Of a stretch of 41,416 bases of DNA, positions 1 to 9,264 are shown piece by piece. Within the stretch, counting starts at the first letter, position 1. The number at the start of each line of letters is the position of its first letter. The stretch covers positions 1 to 41,416 of the forward strand of contig CACYKX010000005.1 in the NCBI GenBank assembly GCA_902775075.1. Direction: 5' to 3'. A model generated the notes under the pieces. It was given only the letters and a program-made list of their open reading frames with translations. It was not told the DNA's origin and made no database searches. The stretch comes from an uncultured Prevotellaceae bacterium (GTDB lineage Bacteria > Bacteroidota > Bacteroidia > Bacteroidales > Bacteroidaceae). The position numbers were made by a program, and so were the translations under genes.

Positions 1-1515
1 CTCTCTTATCAATATTTGAAGGATTATATGTTGATGGATCAGGACTATTTGCCAGAAGATTATATGCATTTGGAACAGCGCCAGTTACAGAACGCCATGA
101 CAGAGGAGTTGACTTTGAAAAGTCGTGATGCAGTAGGTGGCTTTTGGCATTGGGCAGTAGGTGGTTTCTTCTCAGCACAATGGTTGAAGACCAATGCTCC
201 TGTGTACTTCGACTCAGAAATGAATAAGATGCTTTCTGCCAACATCACATCTTATGCTTATAATGGAATGCTGAATGCAATGGCAGCTCGACTAATTGCA
301 AAAGGAATTCCTGCAGAGCAAGCTATAAACCAGATGGCGGGAATGATAGAAAAAATGGGCGGCTGTACGATCAATATGGATATGGGAGTAATTCCTGGTA
401 TTTTCCGTACTCCAACTTATAATCTAGCCTTCTATCATGAAAGTAATTTCGATCTTAGCAGTCGACTTGTTGCAACTCTTGGTTTAAGATATGACTTTAG
501 TCAGACCGTGATAGATTATGCTACTTCTGCAGAAGTTAAGCTTGACGAAAATGTGATGGGACAGAATGTGAAAGCTTCTATTACAAGTAATCTTAATCGT
601 CGGGAACATAATAATTATGAGCAGTTGCTTCCAAAATTTGGCTTAAACTACAAACTGAATAACGGAAGTAATATCTATGCGACGATAGCAAAAGGTTATC
701 GTGCAGGTGGTTACAATATACAGATGTTCTCTGATATCTTCCAAACAGAACTTTCTGCTGCTGCCCAAAAAGCAAGAGGACAGATGAGTATGGATGATAC
801 CCATACAGACCAGTATTATGAGAACATTGCAAATACGATTTCATATAAGCCAGAAACCAGTTGGAATTATGAGGTCGGAACTCATCTGAACCTCTTTAAT
901 CATGCATTGCATTTTGATGTCGCAGCATATTATATGCAGGTCAAGAATCAGCAACTCTCTGTTATGGCAGGCAATTATGGATTTGGCCGTATGATGGTAA
1001 ATGCAGGTAAGAGCCATAGTTGTGGTGTTGAGACAACACTCCGCGGTAATGTGTTTGATAATCATCTCAGTTGGGCCGTTAGCTACGGATATACCCGTGC
1101 TTTGTTCGATGATTATGTAGATAGCGTAAACGTAGGTGGAAAGAAGAAGGCTGTTGATTACAAGGATAAGTATGTACCATATGTACCACAACACACCTAT
1201 GCTGTTATGGCTGACTATATCTTTGATGTTCAGAATTCTAAGCTTCGTACAATTACTTTAGGATTCAATTTAAATGGTCAAGGCAAGACCTATTGGGATG
1301 AAGCAAATACTTCAGAGCAGAAACTATATCATGTTCTCGGAGCACATGCTGATGCAGATTTCGGATTTATGAAGATCAGTTTCTGGGGTAAGAATCTAAC
1401 CAATACCAAATATAATACCTTTGCAGTAGAAAGCGCTGCTACAGGAAAGAAGTATACCTTTGCTCAATTAGGTAATCCTTTCCAGTGTGGAGTAGATTTG
1501 AGATTCCACTTCTAA
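1..1515 (+). CDS. TonB-dependent outer-membrane receptor, C-terminal part (5' end outside window)
   Basis: The frame is open from base 1, so the signal peptide, plug domain and first strands lie upstream of the window. What remains (about 505 residues) reads as the beta-barrel of a TonB-dependent receptor. It has alternating aromatic/polar strands, the strand pair LPKFGLNYKLNNGSNIYATI followed by AKGYRAGGYN that is typical of siderophore/haem-type receptors, a late SFWGKNLTNTKYNTFA strand, and a terminal phenylalanine (RFHF), the usual outer-membrane insertion signal. It looks more like an iron/siderophore or cobalamin-type receptor than a SusC-type glycan importer, and no SusD partner is visible. 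The substrate cannot be told from this part. A strong terminator follows the stop codon. Confidence 0.85.
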   Translation, partial: LSYQYLKDYMLMDQDYLPEDYMHLEQRQLQNAMTEELTLKSRDAVGGFWHWAVGGFFSAQWLKTNAPVYFDSEMNKMLSANITSYAYNGMLNAMAARLIAKGIPAEQAINQMAGMIEKMGGCTINMDMGVIPGIFRTPTYNLAFYHESNFDLSSRLVATLGLRYDFSQTVIDYATSAEVKLDENVMGQNVKASITSNLNRREHNNYEQLLPKFGLNYKLNNGSNIYATIAKGYRAGGYNIQMFSDIFQTELSAAAQKARGQMSMDDTHTDQYYENIANTISYKPETSWNYEVGTHLNLFNHALHFDVAAYYMQVKNQQLSVMAGNYGFGRMMVNAGKSHSCGVETTLRGNVFDNHLSWAVSYGYTRALFDDYVDSVNVGGKKKAVDYKDKYVPYVPQHTYAVMADYIFDVQNSKLRTITLGFNLNGQGKTYWDEANTSEQKLYHVLGAHADADFGFMKISFWGKNLTNTKYNTFAVESAATGKKYTFAQLGNPFQCGVDLRFHF

Positions 1516-1552
1516 GAGAATGAAAGTGAATTAAAATATCTGTTAGAGTATG

Positions 1553-1591
1553 AGAGACCATTCGATAGTTTATTGAATGGTCTCTTTTTTT
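1553..1591 (+). terminator. Intrinsic terminator after the TonB receptor gene
   Basis: An 11-bp perfect stem (1553-1563 with 1575-1585, arm AGAGACCATTC) is followed by a run of seven T. It ends the receptor transcript before the aconitase promoter. Confidence 0.9.
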
Positions 1592-1669
1592 ATTAAAACT
1601 TTGGTTTTATGCAACAAATTCGTTTAAATTTGTTTATTTTGATATCATATTGCAAAATAATTGGTTATA

Positions 1670-1703
1670 TTTGTTACATTTACGATTTTATTTACTACTT
1701 TTG
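1670..1703 (+). promoter_or_regulatory. Promoter of acnA-gltA
   Basis: A -33 TTTG (1670-1673) and a -7 TACTTTTG (1696-1703) are separated by 22 bases, matching the Bacteroidota TTTG / TAnnTTTG pattern. The predicted RNA start near 1710 rules out the longer frame that begins at the TTG at 1661 and supports translation from 1727. Confidence 0.7.
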
Positions 1704-1726
1704 TCGCATTAAACAATGAAAGGAAT

Positions 1727-4024
1727 ATGATGATATTGGATATTGACATGCTTAGAAGTTTTTATGCTTCATATTCAAAAAACGTAGAGAACGCTAAAAA
1801 AACGATGAAACGACCTCTTACGTATGCGGAGAAAGTTTTGTATACTCATCTTTTCGATCCTGCAGTATTGCATCCATTTAAGCGAGGAGAGGAATATGTT
1901 GATTTTCGTCCTAATCGTGTTGCGATGCAAGATGCAACAGCTCAGATGGCCCTGCTTCAGTTTATGAATGCCGGGAAGAATGAAGCTGCAGTACCGGCAT
2001 CTGTACACTGCGATCATTTGATTCGTGCAGACCTTGGTGTTGAAAAGGACTTGCCGACGGCAAAAGAGCAGAATAAAGAGGTTTATGACTTTCTGCAATC
2101 AGTATCACAAAAATATCATATAGGATTTTGGGGACCTGGTGCTGGTATTATCCATCAGGTAGTCTTAGAGAATTATGCATTTCCGGGTGGCATGATGGTT
2201 GGTACCGATTCGCATACTCCTAATGCCGGTGGACTTGGTATGATTGCTGTAGGAGTCGGAGGAGCTGATGCTGTGGATGTACTCACAGGTCTACCTTGGG
2301 AGTTGAAGATGCCACGATTGATAGGTGTACACCTAAAAGGTAAATTATCAGGATGGGCAAGTCCTAAGGATGTCATCTTGGAAATCCTTGGTATCTTAAC
2401 AGTAAAGGGCGGAACGAATGCCATATTGGAATATTTCGGTGAAGGACTTGATAGTATTTCTACTACAGGTAAAGCTTCGATCTGTAATATGGGAGCAGAA
2501 CTTGGTGCTACTTGTTCTATCTTCCCATTTGATGAAAACGCTTATCAATATTTGCGACAGACGGGTAGAGAAGAAGTTGCCCAGTTGGCTAAACAGAATG
2601 CAGCAGAATTGCGTGCTGACAAAGAAGTATATGCTGAGCCAGAAAAGTATTATGATCAGATTCTGGAAATAGATCTATCAAAGATAGAACCTCATTTGAA
2701 TGGTCCTTTTACGCCAGATGCTGCGACACCAATTAGTCAGATGAAGGCAAAGGGGCCTGCTAATGACTATCCTATGACCGTCGAGGTAGGATTGATCGGA
2801 AGTTGTACGAATTCGAGTTATCAGGATTTGGCACGCGCTGCCTCCGTAGCCCGTCAGGCATATGAAAAAAATATACCTGTGAAGGCACAACTGATTATTA
2901 ATCCAGGTTCCGAGCAAATCAAATATACCGCAGAACGTGATGGCATATTGGAGGATTTCCGAAAGATAGGAGCACTCATCATGACCAATGCTTGTGGTCC
3001 ATGTATTGGGCAATGGAAACGTCATACAGACGACAATAACCGCAAAAATGCGATTGTGACATCATTTAATAGAAATTTCCGTAGACGCGCAGATCAAAAC
3101 CCTAACACTTATGCCTTTATTGGTAGTCCAGAGATGACGATAGCCTTAGCCATTGCAGGAAGATTGGACTTTAATCCAGCTGTAGATACGTTGCAAAATA
3201 AGGATGGAGAGAACGTTATGCTGGAAGAGCCTAAAGGATATGTATTTCCACCAAAGGGATTTGAAACTCATAAAGGTGAATCCGGTGCAGAAGGAATGGA
3301 AAAGTTAGGCTTGTTTATTCCTCCATCGAAAGGAAAGCAAGATGTAGAAGTTGTTATTGCTCCTGGAAGTAGTCGTTTGCAGAAACTCGAGCCATTTGCA
3401 GCATGGGATGGCAAGGAATATGAAGATCTAGCGCTTCTGATAAAGACACAAGGCAAATGTACTACAGATCATATTTCTATGGCAGGTCCTTGGTTGAAGT
3501 TCCGTGGTCATCTACAGAATATTTCAGATAATCTATTGATGGGTGCTGTTAATGCTTTTAATGGTGAAAGTAATCATGTGAAGAATCAGTTGGATGGCCA
3601 ATATGTTGAAGTTTCCACGGCAGCGAAGTCTTACAAGGCTCACGGCATAGGCAGCATTGTCGTTGCAGAAGATAATTATGGTGAAGGTTCTAGTAGAGAG
3701 CATGCTGCTATGGAACCAAGATTCCTTAATGTGAAAGTTATCCTCGCTAAGAGTTTTGCCAGAATTCACGAAACCAACTTGAAGAAACAGGGAATGCTAG
3801 CGTTGACTTTCGTAAACAAGAACGATTACGATAAGGTGAAGGAAGATGATAAAATATCCGTTATAGGATTGAAAGATATGCAGCCTGGTAGCAAATTCGA
3901 AATCGTATTGAAGCACAAAGATGGAAGTGAGGAAAGTTTCCAAGCAGAACATACATATAACCAGACACAGATAGAATGGTTGAAAGCCGGTTCTGCTTTA
4001 AATAAAGAAAGGGCTGTGAAATGA
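1727..4024 (+). CDS. acnA: Aconitate hydratase, mitochondrial-type
   Basis: Aconitase interconverts citrate and isocitrate in the cytoplasm through a [4Fe-4S] cluster. With the start at 1727 the protein has 765 residues, close to mitochondrial-type aconitases. The cluster cysteines are visible at C360 (GSCTNSS) and C423/C426 ([10 protein letters not shown]). GTDSHTP lies in the N-terminal domains, and the C-terminal swivel domain carries the catalytic-serine motif GSSREHAA. The frame stays open up to 1661, but the promoter at 1670-1703 excludes that start; ATG 1727 or the adjacent ATG 1730 fits the family N-terminus ([14 protein letters not shown]). The stop overlaps the gltA start by four bases (ATGA), so the two are translationally coupled. 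Bacteroides has an acnA-icd-gltA order, and icd is absent here. Confidence 0.95.
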   Translation: MMILDIDMLRSFYASYSKNVENAKKTMKRPLTYAEKVLYTHLFDPAVLHPFKRGEEYVDFRPNRVAMQDATAQMALLQFMNAGKNEAAVPASVHCDHLIRADLGVEKDLPTAKEQNKEVYDFLQSVSQKYHIGFWGPGAGIIHQVVLENYAFPGGMMVGTDSHTPNAGGLGMIAVGVGGADAVDVLTGLPWELKMPRLIGVHLKGKLSGWASPKDVILEILGILTVKGGTNAILEYFGEGLDSISTTGKASICNMGAELGATCSIFPFDENAYQYLRQTGREEVAQLAKQNAAELRADKEVYAEPEKYYDQILEIDLSKIEPHLNGPFTPDAATPISQMKAKGPANDYPMTVEVGLIGSCTNSSYQDLARAASVARQAYEKNIPVKAQLIINPGSEQIKYTAERDGILEDFRKIGALIMTNACGPCIGQWKRHTDDNNRKNAIVTSFNRNFRRRADQNPNTYAFIGSPEMTIALAIAGRLDFNPAVDTLQNKDGENVMLEEPKGYVFPPKGFETHKGESGAEGMEKLGLFIPPSKGKQDVEVVIAPGSSRLQKLEPFAAWDGKEYEDLALLIKTQGKCTTDHISMAGPWLKFRGHLQNISDNLLMGAVNAFNGESNHVKNQLDGQYVEVSTAAKSYKAHGIGSIVVAEDNYGEGSSREHAAMEPRFLNVKVILAKSFARIHETNLKKQGMLALTFVNKNDYDKVKEDDKISVIGLKDMQPGSKFEIVLKHKDGSEESFQAEHTYNQTQIEWLKAGSALNKERAVK

Positions 4025-5367
4025 AAAAGGAATATTTAATATATAAATTAAGCGATGAGGTTAAGAACTCATGTAAGATACCAAAGGAGGCTTTTACAAA
4101 GTATGGTGTAAAGCGTGGCTTACGTAATGAAGATGGTTCTGGTGTCCTTGTCGGATTGACCAATATCGGTAATGTCGTCGGATACGAGCGTGACGATAAA
4201 GGTAACTTACAACCTTGTCCTGGTAAGTTGTATTATCGAGGTTATGAACTCGACGATTTGGTATCTCCTTTGTTGAAGGAAAAGCGATTTGGATTTGAAG
4301 AAATCGCCTACCTGCTATTATCTGGGAGCTTACCGGATAAAGAAGAACTATCTGCATTTCGTGAACTCTTGAATGATAATATGCCATTAGATCATCGTAC
4401 CATCGTACATATCATCGATCTTGAAGGCAGTAATATCATGAATATATTGGCTAGATGTGTACTTGAAATGTATACCTTCGATCCAAATCCAGACGATATC
4501 TCTCGTGATAATCTTATGCGCCAGAGTATAGAACTGATCGCTAAGATACCAACGATCGTAGCTTATGCCTATAACATCTATCGTCACTCCGTTCAGGGAA
4601 GAAGTCTGCATATTCGTCATCCTCGTGAGAATTTGAGTATTGCAGAGAATTTCCTTTATATGCTGAAGCATACTAATTATACAGAACTTGATGCGAGGAT
4701 GCTTGACTTGCTATTGATTATTCAGGCAGAACATGGTGGTGGTAACAACTCAACCTTTACAGTGAGAGTGACGTCAAGTACACGCACCGATACTTATTCT
4801 AGTATTGCCGCAGGTATCGGTAGTTTGAAAGGTCCTTTGCATGGTGGTGCGAATATCAAGGTTATTAATATGTTCCATCATCTGAAAGAACAAATCAAGG
4901 ATTGGACAAATATAGATGAGATAGATACTTATCTGAAGAGAATGCTCAATAAGGAGGCTTATGATAAAACAGGATTGATTTATGGTATTGGTCATGCTGT
5001 ATACACCATGAGTGATCCTCGTGCCGTAGAACTTAAAAGGTTGGCTGGAGAACTTGCGAAGGAGAAGGGTAGAGAAGAGGAATATAATTTCCTCACCTTA
5101 TTGGAGCAAGAAGGCGTTAAGTGTCTGATGGCTCATCGCAAGACAGAAAAACCAGCATGTGCGAACTTAGATTTCTATAGTGGATTTATCTATGAGATGA
5201 TTGGTCTGCCTCAAGAAATCTATACCCCGATATTTGCCATGGCACGTATTGTGGGATGGACAGCTCATAGAATAGAAGAATTGAATTTTGAAGGACGACG
5301 AATCATACGTCCTGCTTATAAGAATATACTCGATCCAGAGTCATATACTCCGATAGATGAGAGATAA
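4021..5367 (+). CDS. gltA: Citrate synthase
   Basis: It condenses oxaloacetate and acetyl-CoA to citrate, feeding the oxidative branch of the TCA cycle that in anaerobes mainly serves glutamate synthesis. Length is 448 residues. The active-site regions are visible: HGGGNNSTF and GPLHGGAN with the first histidines, [14 protein letters not shown] with the second catalytic histidine, and NLDFYSGF with the catalytic aspartate. An N-terminal extension of about 40 residues before the first conserved block is longer than in minimal citrate synthases. It overlaps aconitase by four bases and is followed by a terminator, so acnA-gltA is a complete two-gene operon. A 2-methylcitrate synthase role is possible by family but not suggested by the neighbours. 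Confidence 0.95.
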   Translation: MKKEYLIYKLSDEVKNSCKIPKEAFTKYGVKRGLRNEDGSGVLVGLTNIGNVVGYERDDKGNLQPCPGKLYYRGYELDDLVSPLLKEKRFGFEEIAYLLLSGSLPDKEELSAFRELLNDNMPLDHRTIVHIIDLEGSNIMNILARCVLEMYTFDPNPDDISRDNLMRQSIELIAKIPTIVAYAYNIYRHSVQGRSLHIRHPRENLSIAENFLYMLKHTNYTELDARMLDLLLIIQAEHGGGNNSTFTVRVTSSTRTDTYSSIAAGIGSLKGPLHGGANIKVINMFHHLKEQIKDWTNIDEIDTYLKRMLNKEAYDKTGLIYGIGHAVYTMSDPRAVELKRLAGELAKEKGREEEYNFLTLLEQEGVKCLMAHRKTEKPACANLDFYSGFIYEMIGLPQEIYTPIFAMARIVGWTAHRIEELNFEGRRIIRPAYKNILDPESYTPIDER

Positions 5368-5374
5368 AATCATG

Positions 5375-5414
5375 AAAAAATCCCAGTTCCGATGAGTGAA
5401 TTGGGATTTTTTTT
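5375..5414 (+). terminator. Intrinsic terminator of acnA-gltA
   Basis: The left arm AATCCCAGTTC and right arm GAATTGGGATT pair with one G-U wobble and are followed by eight T. The T tract runs directly into the next promoter. The right half (5399-5425) is nearly identical to 13345-13371. Confidence 0.9.
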
Positions 5415-5415
5415 G

Positions 5416-5423
5416 TATATTTG
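5416..5423 (+). promoter_or_regulatory. -7 box for the 66-residue membrane protein gene
   Basis: TATATTTG is an exact match to TAnnTTTG and begins one base after the terminator T tract. No TTTG box is visible at the usual -33 distance, which falls inside the terminator hairpin. Confidence 0.5.
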
Positions 5424-5501
5424 CGAATCATACGAATAGAAAGATGACATCGTTATTTCTGTTTGGAATAACTTATAACTTTATGGATAGAAGATATTGA
5501 T

Positions 5502-5702
5502 ATGGCAGGAGAAGAACATCAGGGAATCGACTGGAAGGACCTTATTATAATAGGTGTCTCATTATTTGTAGCCAATGTGATAGAAAGTATATTGCATATT
5601 GAGAATAAGATTCTTGCATATGCAGCCTTTGCAGGTATCTCATTGGTTTTGATTTCTGTCTTTTATATGATAAAGTATCAGTTCTTTGATCGAGAGGAAT
5701 AA
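5502..5702 (+). CDS. Small two-helix membrane protein of unknown function
   Basis: I do not recognise a family. The 66-residue product has an acidic N-terminus (MAGEEHQGIDWKD), a hydrophobic segment at about residues 14-28 (LIIIGVSLFVANVIE), a short polar loop (SILHIENK), a second hydrophobic segment at about residues 37-57 and a charged end (FFDREE). This fits an inner-membrane hairpin with both ends on the same side. It has its own promoter-like box upstream and ends four bases before the convergent hemW stop. Composition matches its neighbours. It is probably a real conserved small protein, but no function can be assigned. Confidence 0.75.
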   Translation: MAGEEHQGIDWKDLIIIGVSLFVANVIESILHIENKILAYAAFAGISLVLISVFYMIKYQFFDREE

Positions 5703-5706
5703 AAGG

Positions 5707-6822
5707 TTACACATCCATCAGATCACTCATGATAGAATCGCTGATATATAAACCTTTACGTGTCAATGACAGATGATTGTCTTCAATCTTCATGAGATTA
5801 CGATCAATTTTATCCTTTGCTTCATTCATGAGAAACTGATACAATTGTTCTCCAAAAGCATTTTTCATCGCCTTAAGATCTATACCTTCTCGCGTACGTA
5901 ATGCCGTAGTTATCATATCATCGTAGCGAGTAGCCAGGTCGAGTTCTTCGACTGTACATGGTCTTTTTCCCTGTTGAATGTCGCCTATATATTTATGAAT
6001 GTCAGCCACATTCCAAGAGCGTTGCTGGTTCAGATAAGAGTGTGCGGAGGCTCCGATCCCAATATAAGGTATAGCATGCCAGTAACTAGAGTTATGTCGT
6101 GAACGGAATCCTGGAAGTGCGAAGTTGCTGATTTCATAATGCTCATATCCAGCTTCTACAAGTCGGTCGATGAGTATATTGTACATAGACAGAGAAACTT
6201 CTTCGTTAATTTCGCATACCTTCTCCTGTTGGAGTAGACGATAAAGAGGTGTTCCCTCCTCATACATCAGGGAATACGAAGAAAGATGTTGAGGTCTCAA
6301 AGAAAGAGCCTGTTCAATATCCGTCTCCCATTCAGAAAGCGTTTCGTTGGGAAAACCAAACATCAAGTCTATTGATATATTATTGATGCCAGCCTTGCGT
6401 AAACAGTCCACAGCACTTTGTACCTCAGCAGCACAATGCCTGCGATTAAGGAACCTAAGACGGGTGTCATTAAAAGTTTGCGCCCCCATAGAAACTCTGT
6501 TCACACCAAGTTCCATCAATAGTTCAGCGAATTTCGGAGTGACATCATCAGGGTTAGCCTCAAGTGTGATTTCTGCATTCTTGTTAACTGTATATACCTC
6601 GTTGATAGTAGAGAAAATCTTTTTAAGATTTTGCTCGGATAGTTGGCTTGGAGTGCCACCGCCAAGATAGATGGTATCGATGTCGGAAGTCTCCCGCATC
6701 ATCATCTCCTTACAGATAGCATCCACATATAGATCTTTCATACCAGAAAGAGTGGTACTGTAGAATCCACAGTAAATGCATCGTGAAGCGCAAAAAGGAA
6801 TGTGTATATAAAGTCCTGCCAT
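5707..6822 (-). CDS. hemW: HemW-like radical SAM protein (coproporphyrinogen III oxidase family)
   Basis: The product is 371 residues, the usual HemW length. The N-terminus MAGLYIHIPF leads into the radical SAM cluster motif C11-x3-C15-x2-C18 (CASRCIYCGF). The SAM-binding region LGGGTPSQL and the family motif NRVSMGAQTF follow. It lacks the extended N-terminus of true HemN and the CxxCxC variant, so a haem chaperone/haem-binding role (HemW) is more likely than coproporphyrinogen dehydrogenation. The family is widely misannotated as HemN. It is transcribed alone, convergent with the small membrane gene and divergent from fusA2. Confidence 0.9.
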   Translation of the reverse strand: MAGLYIHIPFCASRCIYCGFYSTTLSGMKDLYVDAICKEMMMRETSDIDTIYLGGGTPSQLSEQNLKKIFSTINEVYTVNKNAEITLEANPDDVTPKFAELLMELGVNRVSMGAQTFNDTRLRFLNRRHCAAEVQSAVDCLRKAGINNISIDLMFGFPNETLSEWETDIEQALSLRPQHLSSYSLMYEEGTPLYRLLQQEKVCEINEEVSLSMYNILIDRLVEAGYEHYEISNFALPGFRSRHNSSYWHAIPYIGIGASAHSYLNQQRSWNVADIHKYIGDIQQGKRPCTVEELDLATRYDDMITTALRTREGIDLKAMKNAFGEQLYQFLMNEAKDKIDRNLMKIEDNHLSLTRKGLYISDSIMSDLMDV

Positions 6823-6838
6823 AAATGTAGATTTCGTG

Positions 6839-6846
6839 CAAAAGTA
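6839..6846 (-). promoter_or_regulatory. -7 box of hemW
   Basis: Read on the minus strand this is TACTTTTG, an exact TAnnTTTG. The predicted RNA start is about 10 bases upstream of the ATG at 6822, giving a very short leader. No -33 TTTG is present at the normal distance. Confidence 0.55.
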
Positions 6847-6886
6847 CTAATATGTTTTAAAAGATTGACGTTTTTAGGGCAAAACT

Positions 6887-6918
6887 TTTGGAGATAATAG
6901 AATTTTTTACTATCTTGG
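6887..6918 (+). promoter_or_regulatory. Possible fusA2 promoter
   Basis: A TTTG at 6887-6890 and TATCTTGG (one mismatch to TAnnTTTG) at 6911-6918 are 20 bases apart, giving a leader of about 65 bases before 6989. The TTTG is half of an 11-base palindrome CAAAACTTTTG at 6880-6890. Confidence 0.4.
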
Positions 6919-6988
6919 ACGGCAGAATGAGAAAAACCACTCATCCTTTTGACGAATTATTGTACAAACACTTTAAATCTATAACGTT

Positions 6989-9154
6989 ATGAGAGTATAT
7001 CAAACTAACGAAATTAAAAACATTGCGCTCATTGGCGCTTCGGGTAGCGGCAAGACCACGCTTGCCGAGAGTATGTTGTATGAAGCTGGTATTATCAAAC
7101 GCCGTGGCTCTATAGAAGCGAAGAATACCGTAAGTGATTATTTCCCAGTTGAACTAGAATATGGCTATTCTGTATTCCCAACTGTTTTTCATGTAGAGTG
7201 GAATAAGAAGAAACTTAATGTTATCGATTGTCCTGGTTCTGATGATTTTGTCGGTGGTGCTATCACTTCCTTGAATGTAACGGATGAGGCTGTTATACTT
7301 ATTAATGGGCAATATGGTCCGGAGGTAGGTACTCAGAATAATTTCAGATATACAGAAAAACTGAAGAAACCTGTGATATTCTTGGTGAATCAGTTAGATT
7401 CAGAGAAGTGTGATTTTGATAACATCATTTCTTCTATGAAGGATATCTATAGCGAAAAATGTGTGCAGATACAATACCCTATCGAAACTGGGCCTAACTT
7501 CCATAGTTTGATAGACGTCCTTTTGATGAAGAGATATACATGGAAGCCGGAGGGCGGAGAACCTATAATCGACGAAATCCCTGCCGAGGAGATGGATAAA
7601 GCCATGGACCTTCATAAAAAACTTGTTGAAGCTGCAGCAGAAAATGATGATGGCTTGATGGAGAAGTTCTTCGAGTCGGAAACTCTTACGGAGGACGAAC
7701 TTCGCGAAGGTATCCGCAAGGGATTGGTGACTCGTTCTATTTTCCCAGTATTCTGTGTATGCGCAGGTAAAGATATGGGTGTTCGCAGATTGATGGAATT
7801 CTTAGGTAATGTAGTTCCTTTTGTTGACGAAATGCCTTGTGTTCATAATACCCGTGGCGAAGAAGTGAATCCTTCTTCAGATGGTCCTACAAGTATCTAT
7901 TTCTTTAAGACTGGTGTGGAACCTCATATTGGAGAAGTAAGTTACTTTAAGGTTATGAGCGGAAGTGTGAAGACTGGTGATGATTTGACTAATGCGGATC
8001 GTGGTTCAAAGGAACGCTTGGGACAGATTTATGTATGTGCCGGTGCTAACCGCATCCCTGTGGATCAGTTGAATGCCGGTGATATCGGATGTACTGTTAA
8101 ATTGAAGGATGTAAAGACAGGTAATACACTTAACGGCAAAGACTGTGAAAACAAGTTTGACTTTATAAAATATCCAAATTCAAAATATTCTCGTGCTATT
8201 CGTGCCAAGAATGCTCAGGATACCGAAAAACTGATGGCTGCTATACTGAAGATGCGCCAGGAAGACCCAACTTGGATTTTCGAAAACTCCATAGAGTTGC
8301 GCCAAACGATTATCCGAGGACAGGGAGAGTTCCATTTGCGTACTTTGAAGTGGCGTTTGGAGAATAATGAAAAACTGGCTGTAGAGTTTGGTGAACCTCG
8401 TATCCCATATCGTGAAACGATTACCAAGAAAGCAAAGGCGGAATATCGTCATAAGAAACAAAGTGGTGGTGCCGGACAGTTTGGTGAAGTTCATTTGATT
8501 GTAGAACCGTATGCAGAAGGTATGCCGGATCCTGTATCATACAACTTTAACGGACAAGAGTTTAAGGTAAGTATGAAAGGTAAAGAAGTGAAAGACCTTC
8601 CATGGGGTGGAAAATTAGTGTTTATCAATTCTGTTGTGGGAGGAGCCATCGACCAGCGTTTTATGCCAGCTATCCTTCAAGGTGTAATGGAATGTATGGA
8701 GAAAGGACCTTTGACAGGAAGTTATGCCCGCGATGTACGAGTTGTGGTATATGATGGTAAAATGCACCCTGTTGACAGTAATGAATTGTCGTTTAAGTTG
8801 GCAGCACGTCATGCTTTCAGTGATGCCTTCAAACAGGCAGGTCCAAAGATTTTGGAACCGATCTACGATCTCGAAGTATATGTGCCAGCCGACTTTATGG
8901 GAGATGTGATGAGTGACCTTCAAGGACGTCGCGCTCTGATTATGGGTATGGATACAGAGGCTGGATATCAGAAATTGCAGGCAAAGATTCCTCAAAAAGA
9001 ACTTTCTAATTATAGTATCTCTTTGAGCTCCTTGACTGGTGGACGTGCCAGCTTTACTACCAAGTTTGCCAGTTATGAACTAGTGCCTAACGAAATTCAA
9101 TCTACTTTGATTTCTGAACACGAAGCTGAAATGATAAAGGAACAAGAAGAATAA
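6989..9154 (+). CDS. fusA2: EF-G paralogue (EF-G2) with degenerate GTPase motifs
   Basis: This 721-residue protein has the full five-domain EF-G architecture. The domain IV tip (HKKQSGGAGQFGE) is well kept, and the C-terminal domains end in GGRASFTTKFASYELVP. The G domain is altered. The P-loop is GASGSGKTT (residues 16-24), not AHIDAGKTT. The switch I motif RGITI is missing (the region reads EYGYSVFP). G3 is DCPGSDDF (80-87), so the catalytic histidine of DTPGH is a serine. G4 is NQLD (134-137), not NKxD. The EF-G2 of Bacteroides thetaiotaomicron has been reported to translocate without GTP hydrolysis and to matter under carbon starvation and in gut colonisation; this gene looks like its orthologue. 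It is a single-gene unit, divergent from hemW, with a hairpin after it. Confidence 0.9.
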   Translation: MRVYQTNEIKNIALIGASGSGKTTLAESMLYEAGIIKRRGSIEAKNTVSDYFPVELEYGYSVFPTVFHVEWNKKKLNVIDCPGSDDFVGGAITSLNVTDEAVILINGQYGPEVGTQNNFRYTEKLKKPVIFLVNQLDSEKCDFDNIISSMKDIYSEKCVQIQYPIETGPNFHSLIDVLLMKRYTWKPEGGEPIIDEIPAEEMDKAMDLHKKLVEAAAENDDGLMEKFFESETLTEDELREGIRKGLVTRSIFPVFCVCAGKDMGVRRLMEFLGNVVPFVDEMPCVHNTRGEEVNPSSDGPTSIYFFKTGVEPHIGEVSYFKVMSGSVKTGDDLTNADRGSKERLGQIYVCAGANRIPVDQLNAGDIGCTVKLKDVKTGNTLNGKDCENKFDFIKYPNSKYSRAIRAKNAQDTEKLMAAILKMRQEDPTWIFENSIELRQTIIRGQGEFHLRTLKWRLENNEKLAVEFGEPRIPYRETITKKAKAEYRHKKQSGGAGQFGEVHLIVEPYAEGMPDPVSYNFNGQEFKVSMKGKEVKDLPWGGKLVFINSVVGGAIDQRFMPAILQGVMECMEKGPLTGSYARDVRVVVYDGKMHPVDSNELSFKLAARHAFSDAFKQAGPKILEPIYDLEVYVPADFMGDVMSDLQGRRALIMGMDTEAGYQKLQAKIPQKELSNYSISLSSLTGGRASFTTKFASYELVPNEIQSTLISEHEAEMIKEQEE

Positions 9155-9210
9155 ATTGTATATATGTAACTAAATTCTTGGATTTTGGTTAATTTCGTTA
9201 AAAACAAGCT

Positions 9211-9240
9211 AAAAGGTTAACACGAGAGTGTTAACCTTTT
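9211..9240 (+). terminator. Hairpin terminator between fusA2 and rprX
   Basis: A 13-bp perfect stem (AAAAGGTTAACAC with its complement) closes on a GAGA loop. The T tract is short (four T inside the arm, then AATATTT), so termination may be partial. Confidence 0.75.
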
Positions 9241-9251
9241 AATATTTATCT

Positions 9252-9259
9252 TATATTTG
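9252..9259 (+). promoter_or_regulatory. -7 box of rprX, five bases from the start codon
   Basis: TATATTTG matches TAnnTTTG exactly and ends five bases before ATG 9265, which would place the RNA start at or next to the start codon. The -33 position falls inside the hairpin arm at 9211-9240. Confidence 0.6.
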
Positions 9260-9264
9260 CCATC

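Noticed and set aside
1661..1726. Upstream in-frame extension of aconitase
   Set aside because: It would be translated across its own promoter boxes (1670-1703), starts with TTG and adds a hydrophobic stretch not expected in this cytoplasmic enzyme.
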